Shown here piece after piece: positions 52,108 through 61,014 of a stretch of 64,000 nt of DNA. Numbering within the stretch: the stretch's first letter is position 1; each line of letters begins with the position of its first letter. The DNA is from JBBRYW01 sp038253945. GTDB lineage: Bacteria > Actinomycetota > Thermoleophilia > Gaiellales > Gaiellaceae. The DNA lies in the NCBI GenBank assembly GCA_038253945.1, contig JBBSGR010000011.1, positions 1 to 64,000 on the forward strand, given 5' to 3'. Below the pieces are notes generated by a model. The model saw nothing but the letters and a program-made list of their open reading frames with translations. It was not told where the DNA came from and ran no database searches. The translations under genes and the position numbers were made by a program.

Positions 52108-53226
52108 TCAGGCGAAAAGCTTGTCTCTCGGGTTCTCGCGCGACACCTTCTGGAAGTTCTCGAGCGCCTCGCGCTCGGCCTTCGTCAGCTTCTTCGGAAC
52201 GCTCACGCGCACGCGCGAGAGGAAGTCGCCCTTCCCCTGCCCGTTCAGCTTCGGAGCGCCGCGGCCGCGGACGCGGAGCAGCTTCCCGTCCTCCGAGCCC
52301 GCCGGCACCTTGAGCGAGATAGGTCCTTCCGGGGTCGGCACGTCGACCGTCGCGCCGAGCACCGCCTCGGCATAGGTGACGGGCACGTCGACGATCAGGT
52401 CGTCGCCACGCCGCTGGTAGAGCTGCGACGGGGCGACGCGGGTGACGACGTAGAGGTCGCCGGGCGGGCCCCCACCCGAGCCGGGGTCGCCCTTGCCCTT
52501 GAGCCGGATCCGCGTGCCGTCCTTGACGCCCGGGCGGATTTTCACCGTGTACCGCTTCGTCTGTCGCTCGCGTCCCGAGCCATGGCACTTCGGGCAGGGA
52601 TCCTCGACGACCGTGCCGTTCCCACGGCAGCGCGGGCACGGCTGCGAGAGCGCGAACAGGCCCTGGCTCTCGGAGACGACGCCGCGGCCGTTGCATTCCG
52701 GGCAGATGACGGGCGCCGTACCGGGTCTCGCCCCGGAGCCGCCGCACTGCGAGCAGGCCGACTCCACATCGACAGGGATGCGCGTCTCGACGCCGCGGAG
52801 CGAGTCCTCGAAGGAGAGGTTGACCTCCGCCTCGACGTCGGCACCGCGGACGCCGCGTGGCTGCTGTTGCTGCGTTCGCCCCCGGCCGCCGCGGCCGAAG
52901 AGCCCGCCGAGCAGGTCGCCGAGGTCGCCGATGTCCCCGACGTTGAAGTTGCCGCCGAAGTTGACGTCTCGCCCGTCGAAGCCGGGGCCGCCCCCACGCC
53001 CGTTCGCCGACCCGAACGTGTCGTACTGCTTCCGCTTCTCGGGCTCGGAGAGCACGTCATAGGCTCCTTGCACCTCTTTGAAGCGCTCCTCGGCCGAGTC
53101 GTCGCCCGGGTTTCGGTCCGGGTGGTACTGACGGGCCAACTTCCTGTAGGCCTTCTTGATCTCGTCCTGCGACGCATTCTTGGCGACACCGAGGATCTGG
53201 TAGAGATTGCGGGTCGTCGCTGCCAT
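52108..53226 (-). CDS. dnaJ: chaperone DnaJ
   Basis: A 372-residue type I J-protein. J domain residues 5-72 with the HPD motif (RQYHPDRNPGD); Gly-rich region 80-130 (including a QQQQP run); zinc domain with four CxxCxGxG repeats (CSQCGGSG, CPECNGRG, CPRCRGNG, CPKCHGSG); C-terminal substrate domains. It stimulates DnaK ATPase and delivers substrates. Its ATG shares one base with the grpE stop (TAATG). Confidence 0.97.
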   Translation of the reverse strand: MAATTRNLYQILGVAKNASQDEIKKAYRKLARQYHPDRNPGDDSAEERFKEVQGAYDVLSEPEKRKQYDTFGSANGRGGGPGFDGRDVNFGGNFNVGDIGDLGDLLGGLFGRGGRGRTQQQQPRGVRGADVEAEVNLSFEDSLRGVETRIPVDVESACSQCGGSGARPGTAPVICPECNGRGVVSESQGLFALSQPCPRCRGNGTVVEDPCPKCHGSGRERQTKRYTVKIRPGVKDGTRIRLKGKGDPGSGGGPPGDLYVVTRVAPSQLYQRRGDDLIVDVPVTYAEAVLGATVDVPTPEGPISLKVPAGSEDGKLLRVRGRGAPKLNGQGKGDFLSRVRVSVPKKLTKAEREALENFQKVSRENPRDKLFA

Positions 53227-53912
53227 TACTCCTCTTCGTCCGGAAGCGGTGCGGCGACTACGACTCGCGCGGGCCGCATCACGCGGTCACCGAGCCGGTA
53301 GCCCTTCTGCAGCACCTGGATGACAGAGCCCTCCTCGGCTTCGGACGGCTGCGAGAGCAGCGCCTCGTGGATGTGCGGATCGAAGCGCCCGTCGGTCTCG
53401 ATCTCGGCGAGCCCTTGCTTCTCGAGCGCCGCCGCAAGCGAGCGGTGCACGAGGTGGACGCCGTCCAGCAACTGCTCGCGCTTCGTCGTGGGAACCTCCC
53501 GGTTCCCCCGAGCCCCCTCCCGTGGTCCGCTTTCGCGGACAGGCGGCTTCGCCGCCTCCTCGTGCTTCTCGGCCGCGTCAAGCGCGCGCTGCAGGTCGTC
53601 GAGCACGGGCAGAAGCTCCTTCACGAGCCGCTCGTTCGCTCGCGCCATCAGGCTCTCCTGCTCGCGGGCGCTCCGCTTGCGGTAGTTGTCGAACTCGGCC
53701 GCGAGGCGCCTGAGGTCGTTCAGGTGCCCGCCCGCCTCGGCCTCGGCGGCCGCGAGACGGGCCTCGAGATCAGCAGCGCTCCCCGCGGCGGGGCCAGGTC
53801 CCGGGACGCCGTGTCCCGGGACCTGCTCGCCATCGGTCTTCTTCGCCGCCGGCAGCTCCTCGGCCTGGGGAGCGTCCTCCCGCTCGGTATCCGTGTGGAT
53901 CCGCTCGCTCAT
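53226..53912 (-). CDS. grpE: nucleotide exchange factor GrpE
   Basis: A 228-residue GrpE. A long acidic, disordered N-terminus (1-60) is followed by the coiled coil (LRRLAAEFDNYRKRSAREQESL) and the beta domain at the end (PSEAEEGSVIQVLQKGYRLGDRVMRPARVVVA). A central insert between the helices (about 125-145) is longer than usual and charged. ATG 53912 overlaps the dnaK stop (ATGA). Confidence 0.95.
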   Translation of the reverse strand: MSERIHTDTEREDAPQAEELPAAKKTDGEQVPGHGVPGPGPAAGSAADLEARLAAAEAEAGGHLNDLRRLAAEFDNYRKRSAREQESLMARANERLVKELLPVLDDLQRALDAAEKHEEAAKPPVRESGPREGARGNREVPTTKREQLLDGVHLVHRSLAAALEKQGLAEIETDGRFDPHIHEALLSQPSEAEEGSVIQVLQKGYRLGDRVMRPARVVVAAPLPDEEE

Positions 53913-55831
53913 GAAGTGGTCTTGGCCTCTTCGTCGATCACCTCGTAGTCGGCGTCCTCGACGACCTCGTCATCCGAGCTCGGGGCGCCGTCGCCCGACG
54001 GCCCGGCCTGCGCGCCCGCTGCCTGCTGCGCGGTCGCCTGCGCGTACACCGCCTCGGCCAACTTCTGCGAGGCCTCTTGCAGCGCCTCGGTCTTCTGCCG
54101 GATCTCGTTCGGATCCGAGCCCTCGAGGGCCTGCTTCAGCTCCATGATGCGGCCTTCGATCGTCGCTGCATCGGCGGAGTCCAGCTTGTCGCGGTGCTCC
54201 TTGAGGCTCCGCTCGGTCTGGTAGGCGAGACCCTCGGCTGCGTTCTTCGCATCGGCCAGCTCGCGCAGACGTCGCGCCTCGTCGGCGTGCGACTCGGCGT
54301 CGGAGATCATCTTCTCGACCTCCTCCTGCTTGAGTCCGGAGCCGCCCTCGATCCGGATCTGCTGCTCGTTCCCGGTGCCCAGGTCCTTGGCCGAGACGTT
54401 GATGATCCCGTTCGCGTCGATGTCGAACGAGACCTCGACCTGCGGCATGCCGCGCGGCGCGGGCGGAATGCCGACGAGCTGGAACTTGCCGAGCGTCTTG
54501 TTGAACGCCGCCATCTCGGTCTCGCCCTGGAGCACGTGAACCTCGACCGACGGCTGATTGTCCTCGGCGGTCGTGAACGTCTCCGACTTCTTCGTCGGGA
54601 TCGTCGTGTTGCGCTCGATCAGGCGGGTGAAGACTCCGCCCTTCGTCTCGATTCCGAGCGACAGAGGAGTCACGTCGAGGAGGAGGATGTCCTTCACCTC
54701 GCCCTTCAGCACGCCGGCCTGGATCGCGGCGCCGACGGCGACGACCTCGTCCGGGTTGACACCCTTGTGCGGATCCTTGCCGATCAGCTCCTTCACCTTC
54801 TCGACCACTGCCGGCATACGGGTCATGCCGCCGACGAGCACGACGTGATCGATCTTCGAGGCGTCGAGGCCGGCGTCGGCCAGCACCTTCTTCGTCGGCC
54901 CCACTGTGCGCTCGAGCAAACCGGAGGTCAGCTCGTCGAGCTTCGCGCGGGTCAGCTGGAGATCGAGGTGCTTCGGGCCATCCTGCGTCGCGGTGACGAA
55001 CGGTAGGTTGATCTGCGTCGTCATCGTCGAGGAGAGCTCGATCTTGGCCTTCTCGGCCGCCTCGTAGAGCCGCTGGAGCGCCATCCGGTCCTGCGAGAGG
55101 TCGATGCCCTGATCCTTCTTGAACTCCGCGACCATCCAGTCGACGATCGCCTTGTCGAAGTTGTCGCCGCCGAGGTGGTTGTCGCCGTTCGTGGCCTTCA
55201 CCTCGAAGACGCCCTCGCCGAGCTCGAGCACGGACACGTCGAACGTGCCGCCGCCGAGGTCGAAGACGAGGATCGTCTGGTCAGCCTCTTTGTCGAGCCC
55301 GTAGGCCAGCGAGGCCGCGGTCGGCTCGTTGATGATGCGCAGCACGTTGAGGCCGGCGATCTTGCCGGCATCCTTCGTCGCCTCGCGCTGCGCGTTGTTG
55401 AAGTAGGCGGGGACGGTCACGACCGCGTCGGTCACCGTCTCGCCGAGGTATGCCTCTGCGTCCACCTTCAGCTTCTGCAGGATCATGGCCGAGATCTCCG
55501 GCGGGGCGTACTCCTTGTCCCCCGCGTGCACGCGCGCGTCACCGTTCGGGCCTTGCACGACCTCGTACGGGACGATCTTCATCTCTTCCGAGACCTCGTC
55601 GAACTTGCGGCCCATGAAGCGCTTGATCGAGAAGACCGTGTTCTGCGGATTCGTCACGGCCTGTCGCCGCGCGGGCGCGCCGACGAGCCGCTGCCCGTCC
55701 TTCGTGAACGCGACGACGGACGGCGTCGTGCGACCGCCCTCGGCGTTCGGGATCACGGTCGGCTCGCCGCCCTCGATCACTGCCATGCACGAATTCGTCG
55801 TGCCGAGGTCGATGCCAATCGTCTTTGCCAT
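53909..55831 (-). CDS. dnaK: chaperone DnaK (Hsp70)
   Basis: A 640-residue Hsp70. Marks are IGIDLGTTNSCMAV, VFDLGGGTFDVSVL, VVLVGGMTRMPAVVEKVKEL, the linker DILLLDVTPLSLGIETKGG, and the C-terminal lid ending in the EVIDEEAKTTS tail. It is the first gene of dnaK-grpE-dnaJ-hspR-clpB. GGAGG lies 10 bases before ATG 55831, and a sigma-70 promoter sits about 40 bases further upstream. Confidence 0.98.
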   Translation of the reverse strand: MAKTIGIDLGTTNSCMAVIEGGEPTVIPNAEGGRTTPSVVAFTKDGQRLVGAPARRQAVTNPQNTVFSIKRFMGRKFDEVSEEMKIVPYEVVQGPNGDARVHAGDKEYAPPEISAMILQKLKVDAEAYLGETVTDAVVTVPAYFNNAQREATKDAGKIAGLNVLRIINEPTAASLAYGLDKEADQTILVFDLGGGTFDVSVLELGEGVFEVKATNGDNHLGGDNFDKAIVDWMVAEFKKDQGIDLSQDRMALQRLYEAAEKAKIELSSTMTTQINLPFVTATQDGPKHLDLQLTRAKLDELTSGLLERTVGPTKKVLADAGLDASKIDHVVLVGGMTRMPAVVEKVKELIGKDPHKGVNPDEVVAVGAAIQAGVLKGEVKDILLLDVTPLSLGIETKGGVFTRLIERNTTIPTKKSETFTTAEDNQPSVEVHVLQGETEMAAFNKTLGKFQLVGIPPAPRGMPQVEVSFDIDANGIINVSAKDLGTGNEQQIRIEGGSGLKQEEVEKMISDAESHADEARRLRELADAKNAAEGLAYQTERSLKEHRDKLDSADAATIEGRIMELKQALEGSDPNEIRQKTEALQEASQKLAEAVYAQATAQQAAGAQAGPSGDGAPSSDDEVVEDADYEVIDEEAKTTS

Positions 55832-55867
55832 CAGTATGAATCCTCCAGTCGAGTTAGAACTAGAGAC

Positions 55868-55896
55868 AGGATAAAATCTGAGCGCCTCCTTGTCAA
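55868..55896 (-). promoter_or_regulatory. sigma-70-type promoter of the dnaK operon
   Basis: Minus strand: TTGACA (55896-55891), a 17-base spacer, TATCCT (55873-55868). It lies 37 bases upstream of the dnaK start. Confidence 0.75.
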
Positions 55897-55897
55897 G
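55877..55897. promoter_or_regulatory. degenerate HAIR-like element over the dnaK promoter
   Basis: Reading CTTGACA-N7-GCTCAGA on the minus strand, against the HAIR consensus CTTGAGT-N7-ACTCAAG. Five of seven bases match in the left half and four of seven in the right, at exactly the right spacing. It overlaps the -35 box and spacer, where a repressor would act. HspR is encoded in the operon, which makes the match more believable. Confidence 0.4.
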
Positions 55898-55918
55898 TCG
55901 AATCGCGGAAGATTCGAC
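55897..55918. promoter_or_regulatory. perfect inverted repeat between dnaK and the M29 gene
   Basis: GTCGAATC and GATTCGAC, separated by GCGGAA. It abuts the -35 box of dnaK on one side and ends four bases before the GTG start of the M29 aminopeptidase on the other. It could be an operator or a leader hairpin. Confidence 0.55.
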
Positions 55919-55922
55919 GCGC

Positions 55923-57005
55923 GTGTCCCGCGATTCCCGCATCGAGCAGTACGCGACCATCCTCGTGGACGACTGCGCGTGCGTGCAGCCCGGCTGGCAG
56001 GTGGTGGTGGCCGCCCAGCCGCTGGCGCGGCCGCTCGTCGAGGAGGTGATGCGGCAGATCGCGCGGCGCGGTGCCTACGCGCTGCTACGGCTGCGGCTCG
56101 ACTGGATCGCGTCCGAGTGGATCGGCGAGGCTCCGGAGGAGATCCTTCGCGAGCTTCCGGCGATCGACGCCCACTCGCTCGCCAGCCAGGACTGCTTCAT
56201 CGTGATTCTTGCCCCCGAGAACACGCGCGAGGGATCGGACGTGGCCCCCGAGCGCCTCGCGCTCCTGTCCGAGGCCCTTCGACCGCACACGGCGCCCTTC
56301 ATGGCGGGCGAGAAGCCTTGGGTCGGCTGTCAGTACCCGACACCGGCCCTCGCGCAGGAGGCAGGGATGTCCTTCGGGCAGTTCGAGGAATTCCTCTACG
56401 GCGCCGTGCTCATCGACTGGGACGACTTGCGCCGGCGCATGGAGCGGATCGCCGAGCGCTTCGACGCTGGGAACGAGGTGCGCATCGTCGCCGAGGGGAC
56501 CGATCTGACGTTCAGCCTCGCCGGCCGGCGAGGCAGGGTGAGCGCGGCCGACTCCAACATGCCGAGCGGCGAAGTGTTCTTCGGGCCGCGGGAGGACTCG
56601 ACGAGCGGGGTGATCCACTTCAGTGAGTACCCGGCCTGCTACCTCGGTCATCAGGTGGGCGGCGTGCGGCTTCGCTTCGAGGGCGGCCGGGTCGTGGAAG
56701 CCTCGGCCGACTCTGACGAGGAGTTCCTGCTGCAGATGCTCGATTCCGACGAGGGCGCGCGCGTCGTGGGCGAGTTCGGGATCGGCTGCAATCCGGGCAT
56801 CCAGCGCCACATCCGCAACACCCTCTTCGACGAGAAGATGGAGGGCACGATCCACGTCGCGCTCGGCCAGAGCTACGCAGAGACGGGGGGCACCAACACG
56901 AGCGCGCTCCACTGGGACATGGTCAAGGATTTGCGTCGCGGCGGCCGTCTCGAGATCGACGGCGAGGTCGTGCAGCAGGACGGCCGCTGGATCTTGGAGG
57001 GGTGA
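55923..57005 (+). CDS. M29-family aminopeptidase, copy 1
   Basis: A 360-residue metallo-aminopeptidase of the thermophilic M29 (AmpS/AmpT) family. It releases N-terminal residues from peptides in the cytoplasm. Family marks are PSGEVFFGPREDST (first metal Glu), EGARVVGEFGIGCNPGI (second Glu), KMEGTIHVALGQSY (His, Tyr) and SALHWDMVKDLR (His-x-Asp). GTG 55923 gives the usual SRIEQYATILVDDC start; TTG 55890 would overlap the dnaK promoter. A paralogue follows 134 bases downstream. Confidence 0.92.
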   Translation: MSRDSRIEQYATILVDDCACVQPGWQVVVAAQPLARPLVEEVMRQIARRGAYALLRLRLDWIASEWIGEAPEEILRELPAIDAHSLASQDCFIVILAPENTREGSDVAPERLALLSEALRPHTAPFMAGEKPWVGCQYPTPALAQEAGMSFGQFEEFLYGAVLIDWDDLRRRMERIAERFDAGNEVRIVAEGTDLTFSLAGRRGRVSAADSNMPSGEVFFGPREDSTSGVIHFSEYPACYLGHQVGGVRLRFEGGRVVEASADSDEEFLLQMLDSDEGARVVGEFGIGCNPGIQRHIRNTLFDEKMEGTIHVALGQSYAETGGTNTSALHWDMVKDLRRGGRLEIDGEVVQQDGRWILEG

Positions 57006-57139
57006 ACCCCAGGTTCCCCCCTGTGCCCCCACCTTGGCCGTAGCTCTCCATTGGCCGCGGGGTGGCTCTCGCCCGGCAGAGCCGGGCTTCGCCGGAGCAG
57101 GTTACTCTCTGCCCGTGGTTGCCAGCAGAGGCCCGGCGG

Positions 57140-58234
57140 ATGAGTGATCCGCGCGTCTCCGAGTACGCGAGGCTGCTCGTCGAGCGGTGCCTCGACGTCC
57201 AACCTCGCATGCAGGTTCTGATCCGCACGACGCCGCTCGCCCGGCCGCTCTACCAGGAGCTCGCGCGTCTGATCGGCCGCCGCGGCGCCTACGTGATCCC
57301 CCGAATCGGCTTCACGCTCTGGCCCACCGACGTTCCGTGGGCGCTCGAGGCGCCGGAGGAGCTGCTCGGAGAACTGCCGGAGATCGAGCGCTACGACTCC
57401 GATCACATGGACGCCCGCATCACGATCGAAGCTCCGGAGAACACGCGCGAGCTCGTAGCCCTGTCACCCGAGCGCCGGGCTCTCCGAAGCAAAGCGACTG
57501 CCTACTTCCTGCGTCGGACTGTGGAGGACGAGATCCCCTGGGTGAGCTGCCAGTTCCCGACGGCCGCACTCGCCCAGGAGGCCGGGATGACGCTCGGACA
57601 ATTCGAGGACTTCCTCTTCGGCGCCTGCCTGCTCGACTGGGATGCCGAGTCGGGGCGGATGCACCGTGCCGCCGACCGCTTCGACGCCGCTGACGAGATC
57701 CGCATCGTCGGTGCAGAGACCGACCTGACGCTGAGCCTCAGAGGCCGGCGCGGCGAGGTCGACGACGGCCGTACGAACATGCCGGGAGGCGAGTTCTTCT
57801 TCTCCCCGCTCGAGGATTCCGCCGAGGGAACGATCGTGTTCGGCGAGTTCCCCACGATCGCGCGCGGGGACGAGGTGCGCGGCGCCCGCCTCGTCTTCCG
57901 GGACGGCCGGGTCGTGGAGGCCTCGGCCGTCGCCGGCGAGGACACGCTCCTGGCGGCGCTCGAGATCGACGAGGGTGCGCGCCGGATCGGCGAGCTCGGG
58001 ATCGGTTGCAACCCCCGGATCGAGCGCCACATGAAGAACACGCTCTTCGACGAGAAGATGAACGGGACGATCCACCTCGCCCTCGGGAAGAGCTACCCGA
58101 AGGTGGGAGGCAAGAACGAGAGCGCGATCCACTGGGACATCGTCAAGGATTTGCGCGAGAACGGCCGCATCGAGCTCGACGGCGAGGTCGTGCAAGAGAA
58201 CGGGAAATGGGTCGGCCCACTCGACGGCGTCTAG
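57140..58234 (+). CDS. M29-family aminopeptidase, copy 2
   Basis: A 364-residue paralogue of the preceding gene with the same metal-ligand segments: PGGEFFFSPLEDSA, RRIGELGIGCNPRI, KMNGTIHLALGKSY and SAIHWDIVKDLR. ATG 57140 matches the homologous start (DPRVSEYARLLVERC). The two are alike along their entire length, so a tandem duplication is likely, but they differ in the N-terminal half (substrate side). Its stop overlaps the convergent acetyltransferase gene. Confidence 0.92.
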   Translation: MSDPRVSEYARLLVERCLDVQPRMQVLIRTTPLARPLYQELARLIGRRGAYVIPRIGFTLWPTDVPWALEAPEELLGELPEIERYDSDHMDARITIEAPENTRELVALSPERRALRSKATAYFLRRTVEDEIPWVSCQFPTAALAQEAGMTLGQFEDFLFGACLLDWDAESGRMHRAADRFDAADEIRIVGAETDLTLSLRGRRGEVDDGRTNMPGGEFFFSPLEDSAEGTIVFGEFPTIARGDEVRGARLVFRDGRVVEASAVAGEDTLLAALEIDEGARRIGELGIGCNPRIERHMKNTLFDEKMNGTIHLALGKSYPKVGGKNESAIHWDIVKDLRENGRIELDGEVVQENGKWVGPLDGV

Positions 58235-58791
58235 CCGTCGCCGGGCAGCAGCGAGAACAGGACACAGTCGTGCCGCTCGTCGTAGAGCCGGCGCGAGGAA
58301 CGCTCGATTCCCTCCCGTGCGAAGCCGGCGCGCTCGGCGACGCGCTGGGAGGCGAGGTTGTCGGGGTGCGTCCGTAGCTCGATCCTCTTGACGCCGAGAT
58401 CCTGGAACGCCCACCCTGCGACGAGCCGGACCGCCCGGGTCGCGATCCCGCGACCGCGCCCCTCGGGAAGGAGGTCGTAGCCGACCTCGGCGATCTCATG
58501 CCGGTAGAGGCGGAGGCTGATCGTGCCGAGAATTCGTTCGGGCGAGGCGTCGTAGATCGAGAAGTGGGCCATCGTCCCGGTTCGCCAGCCGGCCTCACTG
58601 GGCCGGACGAGCTCGGCTCGGATCACGTCGGCCGTCAGACGGCTCGCGCGGATGGTGAGCCACCGGCGCATCTCCTCGTCCGGTTGCCGCCCGGCGAGCG
58701 GCCCCACGTCCGCCTCTCCCAATGGGCGCAGCACGAAATCCTCCTCCCGCAGGTCGGGAGCGGGGAGCGAGGTGCGCTGCCGGAGCGCCAT
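58231..58791 (-). CDS. GNAT-family N-acetyltransferase (RimJ/RimL type)
   Basis: A 186-residue acetyltransferase. It has the N-terminal FVLRPLGEADVGPL start, the strand IAEVGYDLLPEGRGRGIATRAVRLVAGWAF with the acetyl-CoA pyrophosphate loop (RGRGIA), and VKRIELRTHPDNLASQRVAERAGF. This pattern belongs to the ribosomal-protein/aminoglycoside-type branch; the substrate cannot be told. It converges with the second M29 gene with a 4-base overlap. Confidence 0.9.
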   Translation of the reverse strand: MALRQRTSLPAPDLREEDFVLRPLGEADVGPLAGRQPDEEMRRWLTIRASRLTADVIRAELVRPSEAGWRTGTMAHFSIYDASPERILGTISLRLYRHEIAEVGYDLLPEGRGRGIATRAVRLVAGWAFQDLGVKRIELRTHPDNLASQRVAERAGFAREGIERSSRRLYDERHDCVLFSLLPGDG

Positions 58792-58842
58792 CGAAGCGAT
58801 CGTAGTTTGCTACGGGGATCCCGGCCCGGTAGAACGGAGCCG

Positions 58843-59169
58843 ATGACCGAACGGAAGGAAGACCGCCCGCTCGTCCCGAAGAACGAGCTGGAGGCGACGA
58901 TCGCGGCCCGGCACGAGCTCGGCGCGGAACTGGAGCCCCAGATGGTCGACGCCTTCGTGCAGCGGATCGAACGCCGGATCGACGAGCGCATCGACGAGCG
59001 GCTCAAGCTCAGCCGGCAGGGCGGGCGCGAGGGAAGCTTCGTCCTCGCCCTCGTCAGCCTCGGCGTCGCCGTTCCGCTGCTCGGCATTGCCGTGTCGCAC
59101 GGGATCGCCGCGGTCATCGTCGTCTGCGCCGCGCTCGTCCTCGTGAACGCGATCTACCAGCGGCTGTAG
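58843..59169 (+). CDS. small membrane protein with charged N-terminus
   Basis: A 108-residue protein. The first 65 residues are charged and helical (ELEPQMVDAFVQRIERRIDERIDERLKL, likely coiled coil), followed by two close membrane helices (about 67-85 and 87-104). The pattern resembles small actinobacterial proteins of unknown role. Divergent from the acetyltransferase gene; a short hairpin (CGTAGTTTGCTACG) lies between them. Confidence 0.7.
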   Translation: MTERKEDRPLVPKNELEATIAARHELGAELEPQMVDAFVQRIERRIDERIDERLKLSRQGGREGSFVLALVSLGVAVPLLGIAVSHGIAAVIVVCAALVLVNAIYQRL

Positions 59170-59238
59170 GGTCTCACCCCGGTGGCGGAGGACGCCGCGA
59201 CCGGCGCCCTCCGGAGCTCGAATCGGCCTTGCGGTGCC

Positions 59239-59418
59239 TTACAGCCGATCCTTTGCCGCATCCGCCTTGTCCTTCGCCTCGTCCCAGGCGTCGCCAGCAT
59301 CGTCCTTCACGCTGCCGAAGGCGCCCTGCGCCTTGCCTTCCGTCTCGAGCGACTTGTCGTCGGTGGCCTTCCCGGCGGCTTCCTTGGCCTTGCCCTCGAC
59401 CTCGTCCCAATCAGGCAT
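59239..59418 (-). CDS. CsbD-family stress protein
   Basis: A 59-residue, very hydrophilic helical protein with the family pattern WDEVEGKAKEAAGKATDD and two-fold repeats of K-AxGxVKDxAGD type (QGAFGSVKDDAGDAWDEAK). CsbD-like proteins are abundant under general stress; the function is not proven. It reads opposite to moaA. Confidence 0.93.
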   Translation of the reverse strand: MPDWDEVEGKAKEAAGKATDDKSLETEGKAQGAFGSVKDDAGDAWDEAKDKADAAKDRL

Positions 59419-59563
59419 ATCTTTCTTCCTCCCCAGAGTTTGCAGCGATGGTCTTCCCCGGCACCCAGGGAGCAAACGCGTCGCTCGAGCTTTTGAGCGG
59501 AACGGTGGGCGCGGCGGGTCCGGCGCCGCCGGACCTCCCTTCGCTCGTCTACGCTTGACCGAG

Positions 59564-60553
59564 ATGAAGCCGCTCGTCGATTCCTGGGGCCGCGAGATCA
59601 AGAGCCTGCGTGTGTCTGTCACCGACAAGTGCAACTTCCGCTGCACGTACTGCATGCCGGCCGAGGGACTCGAGTGGCTCAAGCGCGACGAGGTCCTGAC
59701 TTTCGAGGAGATCACGCGCCTCGTCCGCACGATGGCCTCCATGGGCGTCGGCGAGGTGCGGCTGACGGGCGGTGAGCCGCTCGTTCGTCGCGATCTCCCG
59801 GTCCTGGTGCAAATGCTCGCCGAGACGCGCGGCGTCCACGACCTCTCCCTGACGACGAACGGCGTCCTGCTCGATCGGCTGGCCGCCCCGCTCGCGGCGG
59901 CGGGTCTACGGCGCCTGAACGTCTCGCTGGACTCGCTTTCGCACGTCCGCTTCGCGGAGATCACCCGGCGTGACGCGCTCGATCGCGTCCTGGCAGGACT
60001 CGAAGAGGCCGAGCGGTACCCGGAGCTGCGGCCGATCAAGGTCAACTGCGTCGCGATCCGCGGCGTCACCGAGCAGGAGGTGCCCGCGCTCGCCGCCCTC
60101 GCCCGTCGCAAGCCCTATGTCGTCCGCTTCATCGAGTTCATGCCGCTCGATGCGGACGAAGGCTGGCGCGCGGAAGACGTCCTCACCGGCGCCGAGATCC
60201 GAGCATTGATCGAGGAGCGGTGGCCGCTCGTTGAGATTCCCGCGGGCGCCTCGTCGACTGCACGCCGCTTTCGCTTTGCCGACGGAGCGGGCGAGGTCGG
60301 CTTCGTGAACCCCGTGTCCGAGCCGTTCTGCTCGAGCTGTGATCGAATCCGAATGACGGCGGACGGACGCCTGCGCACCTGTCTCTTCTCGAGGCGAGAA
60401 TGGGATCTGAAGACGCCGCTCCGCGGCGGAGCCCCAGACGCCGAGCTGGAGGAGCTGATCCGCTCCGCGGTTCGCCACAAGGAGCTGAAGCACCGGATCA
60501 ACGAGCCCGGCTTCGTCCGCGCCTCCCGCTCCATGTCCCAGATCGGCGGCTGA
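59564..60553 (+). CDS. moaA: GTP 3',8-cyclase MoaA
   Basis: A 329-residue radical SAM enzyme starting molybdenum cofactor synthesis from GTP. The radical SAM cluster motif is CNFRCTYCMP, the second cluster motif is CSSCDRIRMTADGRLRTC, and the essential C-terminal double glycine is present (SQIGG). Other marks are RLTGGEPLVRRDL and NVSLDSL. No other moa/moe genes are nearby. ATG 59564. Confidence 0.96.
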   Translation: MKPLVDSWGREIKSLRVSVTDKCNFRCTYCMPAEGLEWLKRDEVLTFEEITRLVRTMASMGVGEVRLTGGEPLVRRDLPVLVQMLAETRGVHDLSLTTNGVLLDRLAAPLAAAGLRRLNVSLDSLSHVRFAEITRRDALDRVLAGLEEAERYPELRPIKVNCVAIRGVTEQEVPALAALARRKPYVVRFIEFMPLDADEGWRAEDVLTGAEIRALIEERWPLVEIPAGASSTARRFRFADGAGEVGFVNPVSEPFCSSCDRIRMTADGRLRTCLFSRREWDLKTPLRGGAPDAELEELIRSAVRHKELKHRINEPGFVRASRSMSQIGG

Positions 60554-60571
60554 CGCGTAAGATCGCGGGCC

Positions 60572-60958
60572 GTGCTTCGCCAAGGCCCTATCCCGGCATT
60601 CGTCCACGGCGTGATCGAGTACCTGGCGGCCGCGGTCTTCATCGTCGGGCCTTTCGTCCTCGGCTTCGACTCGGGCGTCGGAAAGGCGGTCTCCATCGTC
60701 GTCGGCCTGGTCATCCTCGTCGTCACGGCGACGAGCGAGCTGCCGACCTCGCTGATCAAGGAGATCCCGGTCGCGGTGCATATCGCGCTCGACTTCGTCC
60801 TCGCGATCTTCCTGATTGCAGCGCCTTTCCTCTTCAGGTTCACCGATGACACGAAGGCGACCGCGCTCTTCGTGACACTCGGCATCGCCCACCTGCTGAT
60901 CACGATCGGCACGCGATTTCTGCCGGCTCGGGTTGCGGCGGGGGGCGCAGCCCGCTGA
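60572..60958 (+). CDS. four-helix membrane protein, unknown function
   Basis: A 128-residue membrane protein with helices near 13-33, 38-56, 66-86 and 95-115. The pairing of FVHGVIEYLAAAVFIVGPFVLGF with a similar second half (AVHIALDFVLAIFLIAAPFLFRF) suggests an internal duplication of a two-helix unit. It follows moaA by 18 bases. Family not recognised. Confidence 0.7.
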   Translation: MLRQGPIPAFVHGVIEYLAAAVFIVGPFVLGFDSGVGKAVSIVVGLVILVVTATSELPTSLIKEIPVAVHIALDFVLAIFLIAAPFLFRFTDDTKATALFVTLGIAHLLITIGTRFLPARVAAGGAAR

Positions 60959-61014
60959 CCTTTTCACCTTTCGGGAAGAAGGAAGCCGGCGCGGGCGTTT
61001 AGAATCATCGTCTG

